Source: Lentzea terrae
GTDB taxonomy: Bacteria; Actinomycetota; Actinomycetes; Mycobacteriales; Pseudonocardiaceae
Length of the DNA: 64,000 nt
Assembly: GCF_003265345.1 (NCBI RefSeq)
Contig: NZ_QFWW01000038.1
Coordinates: 1 to 64,000 of the forward strand
Reading direction: 5' to 3'
The stretch's first letter is position 1. The number at the start of each line of letters is the position of its first letter. The position numbers and the translations under genes were made by a program. Below the pieces are notes generated by a model. That model saw nothing but the letters and a program-made list of their open reading frames with translations, had not been told where the DNA came from and ran no database searches. Below are positions 50,673-58,527 of the stretch, in pieces.

Positions 50673-51887
50673 TCACTTGATCTGCATCCCAGAAATCATG
50701 CGGGACACGACGAGCCGCTGAATCTCCGAAGTTCCCTCGAAGATGGTGAAGATCTTGGCGTCCCGGTGCATCCGCTCCACCGGGTGCTCCCGCGTGTACC
50801 CGGCCCCACCGAGGATGTGGATCGCCCGCTCGGTGGCCCACACCGACACCTCGGAAGCCTTGAGCTTCGACATAGAGCCCTCGCCGGCGGTGAACGGCAC
50901 GTTGTTGCGCCCCATCCACGCTGCCCGCCACACCAGCAGCCGCGACGCGTCGATCTCCATCCGCATGTTGGCCAGGTCGAAGGCGATCGACTGGTTTTCG
51001 ATGATCTTGCGACCGAACGCCTCGCGGTTCTTCGCGTACTCCAGGGCGTAGTCGTAGGCCGCGCGCGCGACACCGACGGCCATCGCGCCCACGGTCGGAC
51101 GCGTCGTCTCGAAAGTCGCCATCGCGGCCTGGCCACCTGCGCGCAACCCGTCGCGCGCCCGCGCCAGCCGTGCTTCCAACCGTTCGCGACCGCCCAGCAC
51201 GCAGCGTCCTGGCACGCGCACGTCGTCCAGGAACACGTCGGCCGTGTGCGAGGCGCGCATGCCGTGCTTCTTGATCTTCCCGGGCGAGGACAACCCAGGC
51301 GTGCCAGGCGGCACGATGAACCCGGCCTGTCCGCGGGCGCCCAAAGACGCATCCACCACCGCGGTCACGACGTGCACGTTCGCGATGCCGCCGTTGGTCG
51401 CCCACGCCTTCTGGCCGTTCAGCACCCACTCGTCGGTGGCCTCGTCGTAGCGGGCGCGCGTCCGGTAGCCGGCGACGTCCGAACCCGCCTGGGGCTCGGA
51501 GGCGCAGAAGGCCGCGAGCTTCGGGTCCGACTCGTCGCCGAAGCACTCCGGCACCCACTCGGCCAGCTGCTCGGGGTCACCACCGGCGAAGATGCCGGCT
51601 ACCGCGAGACCGGTGCCCATCAACGACAGCGCGATGCCCGCGTCGCCCCAGAAGAGCTCTTCGGTCGCGATCGGCAGAGACAACCCGATCGGGTCCGCGA
51701 ACCAGGTCGCGAGGGCCTCGAAGCCGTAGAGGCCGATCTTCGCCGCCTCCTGGATCACCGGCCACGGCGTCTCCTCGCGCTCGTCCCACTCCGAGGCCGC
51801 CGGCCTGATCACGTCGCGAGCGAAACCGTGCACCCAGTCGCGCAGGTCGGTCTGGTCTTCGTTCAGTTCGAGCGAGAAGCCACCCAC
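50673..51887 (-). CDS. Acyl-CoA dehydrogenase
   Basis: The 404-residue flavoenzyme has the ACAD signatures CASEPQAGSDVAGYRT (FAD/substrate), LNGQKAWATNGG, and the C-terminal YTREHPVERMHRDAKIFTIF followed by EGTSEIQR with the catalytic Glu. The first step of fatty-acid beta-oxidation is its usual role. Start is GTG 51887, 15 nt past the SCP2 gene stop, so the two are likely co-transcribed under the TetR operator upstream. The chain length accepted cannot be told. Confidence 0.95.
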   Translation of the reverse strand: MGGFSLELNEDQTDLRDWVHGFARDVIRPAASEWDEREETPWPVIQEAAKIGLYGFEALATWFADPIGLSLPIATEELFWGDAGIALSLMGTGLAVAGIFAGGDPEQLAEWVPECFGDESDPKLAAFCASEPQAGSDVAGYRTRARYDEATDEWVLNGQKAWATNGGIANVHVVTAVVDASLGARGQAGFIVPPGTPGLSSPGKIKKHGMRASHTADVFLDDVRVPGRCVLGGRERLEARLARARDGLRAGGQAAMATFETTRPTVGAMAVGVARAAYDYALEYAKNREAFGRKIIENQSIAFDLANMRMEIDASRLLVWRAAWMGRNNVPFTAGEGSMSKLKASEVSVWATERAIHILGGAGYTREHPVERMHRDAKIFTIFEGTSEIQRLVVSRMISGMQIK

Positions 51888-51902
51888 TGCAAAACCTCTC
51901 CG

Positions 51903-52532
51903 TCAGGCCTTCGGGATGTTGAACAGGCTCATGAACCCGGCCGCGAACCCGAGGTCGCCCTTCACCTTCAGCTTGCCCGTCATGAACAGCACGGGGGCGG
52001 AGGCGTTGCCGGTCGCGAGCTTCAAAAAATCTGCGGGCGTCAAAGTCACGATCGCGCGAGCCTCACGCGTGACGCCTTTGTTGATGACACAAGTGGCGTC
52101 TTCAATGATGGCCTCGTAGACGTCTTCCAGCACGTGGAAGTGCACGACGGCACGGGTGGCGCCGGCCCGGTCCGCGCGGAAGTGGACCTCCATGCGCCGG
52201 AACACCTCGTCCAGCACGCGGACGCGCAGGGCCGGGTCCGCGACGACGGCCTCGATCTGGTCCTTCGAGGCGCGCGAGATGATGCGGGCGAAGTTGGCCG
52301 GGTCCATCTTCGAGAGGTCGAGGTCCGCGCCGCCGTCGGCCAACGCGCCCAGGGCGTTCAGCAACGCGGCGAAGTCGGACTTGCCCAGCTTCTTCGGGTC
52401 GATGCCGCGGGCGATGACGTCGATGTTCACGTCCTTCAACGCGGGATCGTCCGGCGAGATCTGCTGCAACGTGCTGATCAGCTCGGCCGGGCTGAGCTTC
52501 GCGATCGCCTCGGTGGTGAGGTCGAGCGTCAT
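51903..52532 (-). CDS. SCP2 sterol/lipid-carrier domain protein
   Basis: The 209-residue protein has an N-terminal helical part (TLDLTTEAIAKLSPAELIST) and a C-terminal SCP2 domain (about residues 105-205: VHFHVLEDVYEAIIEDATCVINKG, shown in part, TLTPADFLKLATGNASAPVL, GKLKVKGDLGFAAGF). SCP2 domains bind lipids or fatty acyl-CoA. ATG 52532 has AGGAGG ideally spaced upstream. It is the first gene of the acyl-CoA dehydrogenase operon and faces the TetR gene across the shared operator. Confidence 0.9.
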   Translation of the reverse strand: MTLDLTTEAIAKLSPAELISTLQQISPDDPALKDVNIDVIARGIDPKKLGKSDFAALLNALGALADGGADLDLSKMDPANFARIISRASKDQIEAVVADPALRVRVLDEVFRRMEVHFRADRAGATRAVVHFHVLEDVYEAIIEDATCVINKGVTREARAIVTLTPADFLKLATGNASAPVLFMTGKLKVKGDLGFAAGFMSLFNIPKA

Positions 52533-52551
52533 TGACACACCTCCTGGTACC

Positions 52552-52579
52552 TACTCGCCAGTAAGACTACTGTCGAGTA
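52552..52579. promoter_or_regulatory. Paired TetR-type operator sites (region A)
   Basis: Two copies of TACT-N4-AGTA (52552-52563 TACTcgccAGTA and 52568-52579 TACTgtcgAGTA) start 16 bp apart, within a larger inverted repeat GTACCTACTCG/CGAGTAGGTAC (52547-52557, 52574-52584). They lie between the divergent SCP2 and TetR genes. The same pair with the same spacing occurs at 55266-55293. Confidence 0.82.
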
Positions 52580-52633
52580 GGTACGGCGGCAAGCCGATCG
52601 GATAATCTTGTTCCTCCGAACCGAGGGGGTGTG

Positions 52634-53269
52634 ATGCGCACAGAAGGTCGAGCCAAGCGCTTGCCACGCGCAGTGCGTGAGCGGCAGATCATGGATGCCG
52701 CCGTCGACGTGTTCTCGCGGCTCGGCTTCCACGCGGCCTCGATGGACGAGATCTCCGAGGTCGCCGGCATCTCCAAGCCCATGCTCTACGCCTACCTCGG
52801 GTCGAAGGAAGAGCTCTTCGCGACCTGCATCCGGCGGGAGGCCACCCGGATGATGGAGGCCATCGCGACCGGCGTCGAGCCCGACCAGGAACCCGACGTG
52901 CAGCTGTGGAGCGGGCTCAGAGCCTTCTTCGGCTTCGTCGGCGAGAACCGGGCGAGCTGGCTCGTGCTGCACCGGCAGGCCTCCACCCAGGGCGGGCCGT
53001 TCGCGGTCGAGCTCACCGACATGCGCAGCCGCGCGGTGTCGCTGGTCGCGGCGCTGCTCACCCAGTCCACCAAGGCGCCGGCGACCAAGCTCGAGGCCGA
53101 GTCACTGGCGGCCGCGCTCGTCGGGGCCGGTGAGTCGCTCGCGGAGTGGTGGCTCGATCACCCCGAGGAGCCCGCCGGCGTCGTCGCCGCGCGGCTCATG
53201 AACCTGGTCTGGATGGGCTTCGGCGACCTCGTCGACGGCAACGTGTGGCACCCGCCGTCACGTCGCTGA
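52634..53269 (+). CDS. TetR-family regulator of the fatty-acid gene group
   Basis: The 211-residue protein has a TetR helix-turn-helix (residues about 17-60: RQIMDAAVDVFSRLGFHAAS, then ISEVAGISKPMLYAYLG) and a helical acyl-type ligand domain. ATG 52634 follows GAGGGGGTGTG; GTG 52631 is adjacent. It is divergent from the SCP2/acyl-CoA dehydrogenase operon, with the paired operator between. Identical site pairs upstream of the FadA2-type thiolase suggest it controls that gene and the reductase as well. The ligand is probably an acyl-CoA. Confidence 0.9.
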   Translation: MRTEGRAKRLPRAVRERQIMDAAVDVFSRLGFHAASMDEISEVAGISKPMLYAYLGSKEELFATCIRREATRMMEAIATGVEPDQEPDVQLWSGLRAFFGFVGENRASWLVLHRQASTQGGPFAVELTDMRSRAVSLVAALLTQSTKAPATKLEAESLAAALVGAGESLAEWWLDHPEEPAGVVAARLMNLVWMGFGDLVDGNVWHPPSRR

Positions 53270-54019
53270 GCCGAGCAAGTGGGGTCCCTTGCTCCACACC
53301 GCGAACTCCCAGCCGGCAGAAACCTCGACGGCGGAGAACTCGACGCGACCGGGGATCAGCAGCGGCTTCTTGAACCGGACGTCCACGCTCACCGCCTCGG
53401 GCAACCGGCCTTCCAGCGCGGCCAGGCAGCGCGCCTTCGTCCACATCCCGTGCGCGATCGCCCGCTTGAACCCGAACAGCTTGGCGCTCAACGGGTAGAG
53501 GTGGATCGGGTTGCGGTCGCCGGACACCGCCCCGTACCGCCGCCCGATGTCCGCGGGCACCCGCCACACCGCCGATCCGATCGGCCGCTGCAACTCCTCG
53601 CCCTGAGAAGATCCGCTCCCGGTCCGCCGCAGGTAGGTCGACACGCCTTCCCAGACGCCGGAAACCGATGTCACCACGTCGACCTGGGTGCCCTGCGGGT
53701 GTGGCCGAAGATCGCGCGCGGACACCGTGATCTCCAGCGGTTCGCACAACGCCAGCGGTCGCGACTGCGTGATCCGGTTCGCGATGTGCACCAGTCCGGG
53801 CAGCGGGAACGGGAAGCCCGCACCCGTCATCAGCTTCATCTGCAACGGAAAGCCGAGCACGTGCGGGTAGGTCAACGGCAACGCGTCCCGCAACCCGAAC
53901 CCGCACACCGAGTTGTAGGCCGCCAGATGCTTCAACGAGACGTCGAACGACGAAGAAACCGGCGCAGCGGTCAGGCTTTCCCCGCGCCGGAACGACGTGA
54001 GGGCGGCACGCAGCAACAT
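53258..54019 (-). CDS. MaoC-type acyl dehydratase (HtdX-like)
   Basis: The 253-residue protein has double hotdog organisation with the hydratase-2 motif AVSGDRNPIHLYPLSAKLFGF (shown in part as SGDRNPIHL) holding the catalytic Asp and His. The N-terminal half is a degenerate hotdog. ATG 54019 overlaps the reductase stop by 4 nt. In mycobacteria, a related dehydratase (HtdX) sits beside FabG4 and FadA2 in the same order, so a role in 3-hydroxyacyl dehydration of long-chain acyl groups is likely. The 3' end overlaps the TetR gene by 12 nt. Confidence 0.87.
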   Translation of the reverse strand: MLLRAALTSFRRGESLTAAPVSSSFDVSLKHLAAYNSVCGFGLRDALPLTYPHVLGFPLQMKLMTGAGFPFPLPGLVHIANRITQSRPLALCEPLEITVSARDLRPHPQGTQVDVVTSVSGVWEGVSTYLRRTGSGSSQGEELQRPIGSAVWRVPADIGRRYGAVSGDRNPIHLYPLSAKLFGFKRAIAHGMWTKARCLAALEGRLPEAVSVDVRFKKPLLIPGRVEFSAVEVSAGWEFAVWSKGPHLLGSAT

Positions 54020-55263
54020 CACGCCCCCAGCAGCATCTGGCCGCACACCCGCACGACGTTCCCGTTCACGCCACCGGAACCGGGCGCCGCGAACCACGCC
54101 ACGGTCTCCGCCACGTCGACCGGCAGCCCGCCCTGCGACAGGCTGTTCATCCGTCGTCCGACCTCACGCGTCAGCAACGGCACGGCCGCGGTCATCTTCG
54201 TCTCGATGAACCCGGGCGCAACGGCGTTGATCGTGGCTCCGCGCGCGGCCAGCACCGGCGCCAAACTGCGCACCATCCCGATCACGCCCGCCTTCGAGGT
54301 GGCGTAGTTGGTCTGACCGACGTTGCCCGCGATGCCGGCGATCGACGACACCCCGACGATACGTCCGCCGTCCCGCAGCACGTCCTCGGAGAGCAACGCC
54401 GCGTTGATCCGCTCCTGGCAGGCGAGGTTCACCTCCAGCACCGAGTCCCACAGTGAGGAGTCCATGCGCGCCAACGTCTTGTCACGCGTGATGCCCGCGT
54501 TGTGCACGACGATGTCCACGCCGCCGTGCCGCTCCAACAGGTACGACGTCAGCCGCGCGGGATCCCCGGTGATGTCGAGCTGCAACGCCGACCCGCCAAC
54601 GGAGTTCGCGACCCTCGACAGGTCCTCCCCGGCCGCAGGGACGTCCAGGCAGATCACGTGCGCGCCCTCGCGCCCCAACGTCGACGCGATCGCCTCACCG
54701 ATGCCCCGCGAGGCACCAGTGACCAGCGCGACTTTGCCCTCCAAAGTTCCAGGAGAGGCAGCCGAAGAAATGTGGATGACCTGCCCCGACACGTAAGCCG
54801 ACCGGCCGGACAGCAGGAACCGCAGCGTCGACTCGACACCGTCCTCGGCGCCGTCTGCCACGTGGACCAGGTTCGCCGTGCCGCCCCGCCGCAGCTCCTT
54901 GCCGACCGAGCGGACGAAGCCCTCCAGTGCGCGCTGCGCCACGGAGTCCGGCGACCGCCCGATGACGATCACCCGCCCGCACGGCCCGAGCTGCGTGATC
55001 ACCGGGTGGAAGAAGTCGTGCAGCTGCCGCAGGTCGGAAACAGAAGCGATGTCGGACGCGTCGAACACCAACGCGCCGTACGGAGCGGAACCTGTTTCCA
55101 GCTGCTTCAGAAAGGGCAACCGACCGGCGCCACCGACCAGCACAGGAGTGGCCGGCGCGGCGTCGCGGCGCAGTGGATACGGGTTCGGCAGGCCGAGCCT
55201 GCGCACGAGCTGGCGGCCGAGTCCCGACGATGCGAACTTCTGGTACCTGTCCACGTCACACAA
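54019..55263 (-). CDS. High-molecular-weight 3-oxoacyl reductase (FabG4-like)
   Basis: The 414-residue protein has an N-terminal flavodoxin-like half (residues 1-165) and a C-terminal SDR with TGASRGIGE, HNAGI, catalytic Ser (VGVSSIAGIAG) and YATSK (YxxxK). This two-domain form is that of mycobacterial FabG4, which reduces 3-oxoacyl-CoA with NADH. GTG 55263 is used; GTG 55254 is possible. It forms an operon with the dehydratase. The start lies 3 nt from the paired operator at 55266. Confidence 0.92.
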   Translation of the reverse strand: MCDVDRYQKFASSGLGRQLVRRLGLPNPYPLRRDAAPATPVLVGGAGRLPFLKQLETGSAPYGALVFDASDIASVSDLRQLHDFFHPVITQLGPCGRVIVIGRSPDSVAQRALEGFVRSVGKELRRGGTANLVHVADGAEDGVESTLRFLLSGRSAYVSGQVIHISSAASPGTLEGKVALVTGASRGIGEAIASTLGREGAHVICLDVPAAGEDLSRVANSVGGSALQLDITGDPARLTSYLLERHGGVDIVVHNAGITRDKTLARMDSSLWDSVLEVNLACQERINAALLSEDVLRDGGRIVGVSSIAGIAGNVGQTNYATSKAGVIGMVRSLAPVLAARGATINAVAPGFIETKMTAAVPLLTREVGRRMNSLSQGGLPVDVAETVAWFAAPGSGGVNGNVVRVCGQMLLGA

Positions 55264-55265
55264 CC

Positions 55266-55293
55266 TACTCGCTAGTAAGTCTACCCGCTAGTA
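55266..55293. promoter_or_regulatory. Paired TetR-type operator sites (region B)
   Basis: TACTcgctAGTA (55266-55277) and TACCcgctAGTA (55282-55293) start 16 bp apart, as in region A, and the surrounding bases are similar too (CCTACTCGC...AGTAAG). They lie between the divergent FabG4-like and FadA2-like genes. This supports joint control by the TetR regulator at 52634. A TAGTAT -10-like element (55297-55302) follows for the thiolase gene. Confidence 0.82.
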
Positions 55294-55307
55294 GGTAGTA
55301 TGGCGGC

Positions 55308-56513
55308 ATGCGAGTAGCGATCATCGGCGGTAACCGCATCCCGTTCGCCCGCTCGAACGGCCCGTACGCCACCGCGTCGAACCAGGACATGTTCACGACG
55401 GTGCTCGACGGCCTGGTCAGCCGCTTCGGCCTGCAGGGCGAGCGGCTCGGCGAGGTGGTCGCGGGCGCCGTGCTCAAGCACTCGCGCGACTTCAACCTCG
55501 TCCGCGAGTCGGTGCTGGGCAGCAAGCTCAGCCCGGCCACGCCCGCGTACGACCTCCAGCAGGCGTGCGGCACCGGCCTGCAGGCGATCATCGCGGTGGC
55601 CAACAAGATCGCGCTCGGCCAGATCGATGTGGGCATCGCGGGCGGCGTCGACACCACCAGCGACGCCCCGATCGGCGTGAACGAGAACTTCCGCAAGCTG
55701 CTGCTGGAGTTCAACCGCACCCGCAAGGTCAGCCTCCTGACCAAGCTGCGGCCCAGCCACGTCGTGCCGCACCTGCCCCGCAACGGCGAACCGCGCACCG
55801 GCAGGTCGATGGGCGAGCACGCGGCCGTCACCGCCGCCGAGTACGGCATCACCCGCGAGGACCAGGACGAGCTCACCGCGCGCAGCCACCAGAACCTGGC
55901 CCGCGCCTACGACGAGGGCTTCTTCGACGACCTCGTCACCCCGTACCTGGGCCTGACGCGCGACCAGAACCTGAGGCCCGACAGCAGCGTCGAGAAGCTC
56001 GCCAAGCTCAAGCCGGTCTTCGGCGACACGATGACCGCCGGCAACTCGACTCCGCTCTCCGACGGCGCCTCCGCGGTCCTGCTGGCCACCGAGGAGTGGG
56101 CGCGGGCCCGCAAGCTGCCCGTGCTCGCGTATCTGACGTTCGCCGAGACCGCGGCCGTCGACTACGTGCACGGCGACGAGGGCCTGCTCATGGCCCCGGT
56201 CCAGGCCGCACCGCGGATGCTCGACAAGGCCGGCCTCAAGCTGCAGGAGTTCGACTTCTACGAGGTGCACGAGGCGTTCGCGTCCCAGGTGCTCGCCACG
56301 CTGAAGGCCTGGGAGTCCGACCTCGGCGAGATCGACCGGACCAAGCTGAACGTCAACGGCTCCTCGCTCGCGGCAGGCCACCCGTTCGCCGCCACCGGCG
56401 CCCGCATCGTGGCGACGCTCGCCAAGTTGTTGCACCAGAAGGGGAGCGGGCGCGGGTTCGTGTCGATCTGTGCCGCCGGCGGTCAGGGCATCACCGCTAT
56501 TTTGGAACGGTGA
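55308..56513 (+). CDS. Acetyl-CoA C-acyltransferase (FadA2-like thiolase)
   Basis: The 401-residue thiolase has the acyl-accepting Cys in QQACGTGLQA (about residue 86), the His-containing YEVHEAFASQ, the NGSSLAAGHPFAATGAR loop and the second catalytic Cys in CAAGGQG. It cleaves 3-oxoacyl-CoA in beta-oxidation. ATG 55308 is near-leaderless relative to a TAGTAT -10 candidate. It is divergent from FabG4, with the same order as the mycobacterial htdX-fabG4-fadA2 region. The next gene start overlaps its stop. Confidence 0.94.
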   Translation: MRVAIIGGNRIPFARSNGPYATASNQDMFTTVLDGLVSRFGLQGERLGEVVAGAVLKHSRDFNLVRESVLGSKLSPATPAYDLQQACGTGLQAIIAVANKIALGQIDVGIAGGVDTTSDAPIGVNENFRKLLLEFNRTRKVSLLTKLRPSHVVPHLPRNGEPRTGRSMGEHAAVTAAEYGITREDQDELTARSHQNLARAYDEGFFDDLVTPYLGLTRDQNLRPDSSVEKLAKLKPVFGDTMTAGNSTPLSDGASAVLLATEEWARARKLPVLAYLTFAETAAVDYVHGDEGLLMAPVQAAPRMLDKAGLKLQEFDFYEVHEAFASQVLATLKAWESDLGEIDRTKLNVNGSSLAAGHPFAATGARIVATLAKLLHQKGSGRGFVSICAAGGQGITAILER

Positions 56514-57484
56514 CGCTGCAGGAAGTGCTCGAGTCCCACCGCGAGACCACGCCGAACGCCCTGGCGCTCGTCGCCCGCGGTGATGACGTAGAGATCGCGT
56601 CGGTCGGCGGTGAGACCCGCGAGTCGGTCTTCGCGATCGCCTCGGTCACCAAGCCGATCGTCGGGGCCGCGGCGATGCTGCTCGTCCAGGACGGCGAGCT
56701 CGCCCTGGACGACCCGATCGCGACCTGGCTGCCCGAACTGGCGAACCCGGTCGTCGTCCGCACGCCGAGCAGTCCGGTCGACGACGTAGTCCCCGCGACG
56801 CAGCCGATCACCGTCCGGCACCTGCTGACGTCCCGGTCCGGCTGGGGCTTCACGGCGGACTTCTCGTTGCCCGCCACCGAGAAGCTCCTGGCAGACGCAC
56901 ACCTGCACGGCAGCGAGGACCTAGCTCTCGACCACTGGCTCAAGCGCCTCGCCGACGTGCCGCTGCTGCACCAGCCGGGCGACGGCTGGCTCTACAACAC
57001 CTCGTACGACGCACTGTCGGCACTGGTCCACCGCGTCACGGGCTCGTTGCCGGCCTTCCTCGCCGAACGGATCTGCGCACCGGCGGGCATGACGAACACG
57101 AGCTTCCTCGGCGAGGCCATGCCGTCCGGTGCGGGCGGCCTGCAGTCCACCGCGGACGACCTGCTGGCGTTCAACCGGTTCTTGCTGTCGAGCGGCCTGC
57201 TCCCGCTGCTGGCGGTCGACACCACCTCGGCCGCCGAGCGCGAAGCCGCGGAGATCTTCCTGGAGGGCCAGGGCTGGGGCTTCGGTGGCTGCGTCGACGT
57301 CGCCGAGGTCGACCCGTGGAACGTCCCCGGTCGCTACGGCTGGGTCGGCGGCTCCGGCACGGCAGCCCACGTCGTCCCGTCGCAAAACCTGATCACGGTT
57401 CTGCTCACCCGCACGGCCATGACCAGTCCCACGCCACCGGACGTCATGCGTGATTTCTGGCTGAGCGCCGTGCACACTCTCTGA
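56510..57484 (+). CDS. Serine hydrolase of the beta-lactamase (class C) fold
   Basis: The 324-residue protein has the SxxK motif (ASVTKPIVG, Ser about 46), the YxN-type motif in LYNTSYD and a closing GGSGTA region. These belong to penicillin-binding-protein-like esterases and class C enzymes. There is no signal peptide, so it is probably a cytosolic esterase. GTG 56510 overlaps the thiolase stop by 4 nt, suggesting co-expression and perhaps an acyl ester or lipid substrate. Confidence 0.87.
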   Translation: MTLQEVLESHRETTPNALALVARGDDVEIASVGGETRESVFAIASVTKPIVGAAAMLLVQDGELALDDPIATWLPELANPVVVRTPSSPVDDVVPATQPITVRHLLTSRSGWGFTADFSLPATEKLLADAHLHGSEDLALDHWLKRLADVPLLHQPGDGWLYNTSYDALSALVHRVTGSLPAFLAERICAPAGMTNTSFLGEAMPSGAGGLQSTADDLLAFNRFLLSSGLLPLLAVDTTSAAEREAAEIFLEGQGWGFGGCVDVAEVDPWNVPGRYGWVGGSGTAAHVVPSQNLITVLLTRTAMTSPTPPDVMRDFWLSAVHTL

Positions 57485-57516
57485 ACCGCGATGTTGCGGT
57501 ACTGGGGGTAGGGCGA

Positions 57517-57771
57517 ATGCTGCTGCAGGTTGATCCAGAAGAAGATCCGGTGCTCGCCCGTGCGCTCACCAGCACGGTGCGCGACGAGTGGCGACCGGCC
57601 GCCGACGCGATGGCGTCGGCACGAAACTGGGAGCGCCGCGCGTACGTCGTGCTGACGCTGGCCGCGGCGGCCGCGCACCGCAACGTCTGGCTGGTGAAGT
57701 GGCTCGAAGCCAGGCCGGACGATCGGGACGCGGCCGCGGTGCAGGCGGCGGCGCAAGCGCTGGCCAGTTAG
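57517..57771 (+). CDS. Small alanine-rich helical protein
   Basis: The 84-residue protein has acidic N-terminus (MLLQVDPEEDPVLARAL) and helices rich in Ala and Arg (AYVVLTLAAAAAHRNVWLVKW). ATG 57517 has only a weak purine stretch (GGGGGTAGGGCG) upstream. It could be a complete protein; it could also be a remnant of a longer one. The stop overlaps the convergent SIMPL gene. No family recognised. Confidence 0.5.
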   Translation: MLLQVDPEEDPVLARALTSTVRDEWRPAADAMASARNWERRAYVVLTLAAAAAHRNVWLVKWLEARPDDRDAAAVQAAAQALAS

Positions 57772-58373
57772 TCGAGCAACGACCAGGCGGCCGTGCAGGA
57801 CGCGGACACGGTGATCTGCTGCGCCTTGAGGTTCAGCTGGTCGACCATCCCAGCCGCTCCGGCCATCTCGAAGCTCGCCGACCGAGCCATCGGGGCGTAG
57901 TGCCCGCCCTCGGTGTCGCCGATCCGCAGCAACGGCCCGAGCCGCCGCCCCAACGCAGAGGCGTAGCCCTCGGCCCGACGCAGTGCATCGGCCACGGCTT
58001 CCTTCTGCGCCTCGCGGATCGCCTCGGTGTCGTCGACGAGCGTCCACGACGGTCCGTTCACCCACGACGGCTCGGCCTGGACGAGGTCGGCCAGCAACCC
58101 GTCGAGGCGGTCGAGGTCGGTCACCCAGATCACGTACTGCTGGGACGCTTGGCTGCCGGAGCGCTGGTTGTTGTCCCAGTTGTCGTGCACGGACAGCTGC
58201 CGCGAGCGCACCTCGAAGTCCTCGAGCAGCGGTTCGACGGCGGAAATGCGCTGGTTGAGCGTGCTCACCGCCTCGGTGCGGTCGGCACCGAGCGCCTCGA
58301 ACGTCACGTCCACCTGGGCGCGGTCGGCGGTCCGCTCGACCTCGCCGGTCCCCTTCGTCACGACTTCAGCCAC
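57768..58373 (-). CDS. SIMPL-domain protein
   Basis: The 201-residue protein has the SIMPL (DUF541) pattern: a first strand VTKGTGEVERTADRAQVDVTF, shown here in part, then NQRISAVEPLL, QYVIWVTDLDRLDGLLADLV and EAVADALRRAEGYASALG. I chose GTG 58373 since GGAAGG lies upstream and the protein then begins in the family manner; ATG 58403 and a TTG further up remain possible. No signal peptide is present, unlike many periplasmic members. Function unknown. Confidence 0.8.
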   Translation of the reverse strand: MAEVVTKGTGEVERTADRAQVDVTFEALGADRTEAVSTLNQRISAVEPLLEDFEVRSRQLSVHDNWDNNQRSGSQASQQYVIWVTDLDRLDGLLADLVQAEPSWVNGPSWTLVDDTEAIREAQKEAVADALRRAEGYASALGRRLGPLLRIGDTEGGHYAPMARSASFEMAGAAGMVDQLNLKAQQITVSASCTAAWSLLD

Positions 58374-58431
58374 ACCGCCCAGCCTTCCGGTGCCAAGGTC
58401 CATCCGCAACTATTCAGTTGTATAGCTCAAT

Positions 58432-58520
58432 CACTAGAAAGCTGAATACGCAGGCATCCGGAGGCACTTCGAGGTTCGTCTGCGCGTCTCTACTTCAGGC
58501 ACTAGAAACGCCGATACGGT
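58432..58520 (+). promoter_or_regulatory. Promoter region with direct repeats before the ATPase gene
   Basis: CACTAGAAA occurs at 58432-58440 and again at 58500-58508; each is followed a few bases later by ATACG. In the second copy this forms a -10-like TACGGT (58515-58520), 7 bp before ATG 58528. A leaderless mRNA is therefore plausible. The first copy may be a second promoter or a regulator site. Confidence 0.45.
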
Positions 58521-58527
58521 GCGAGCC

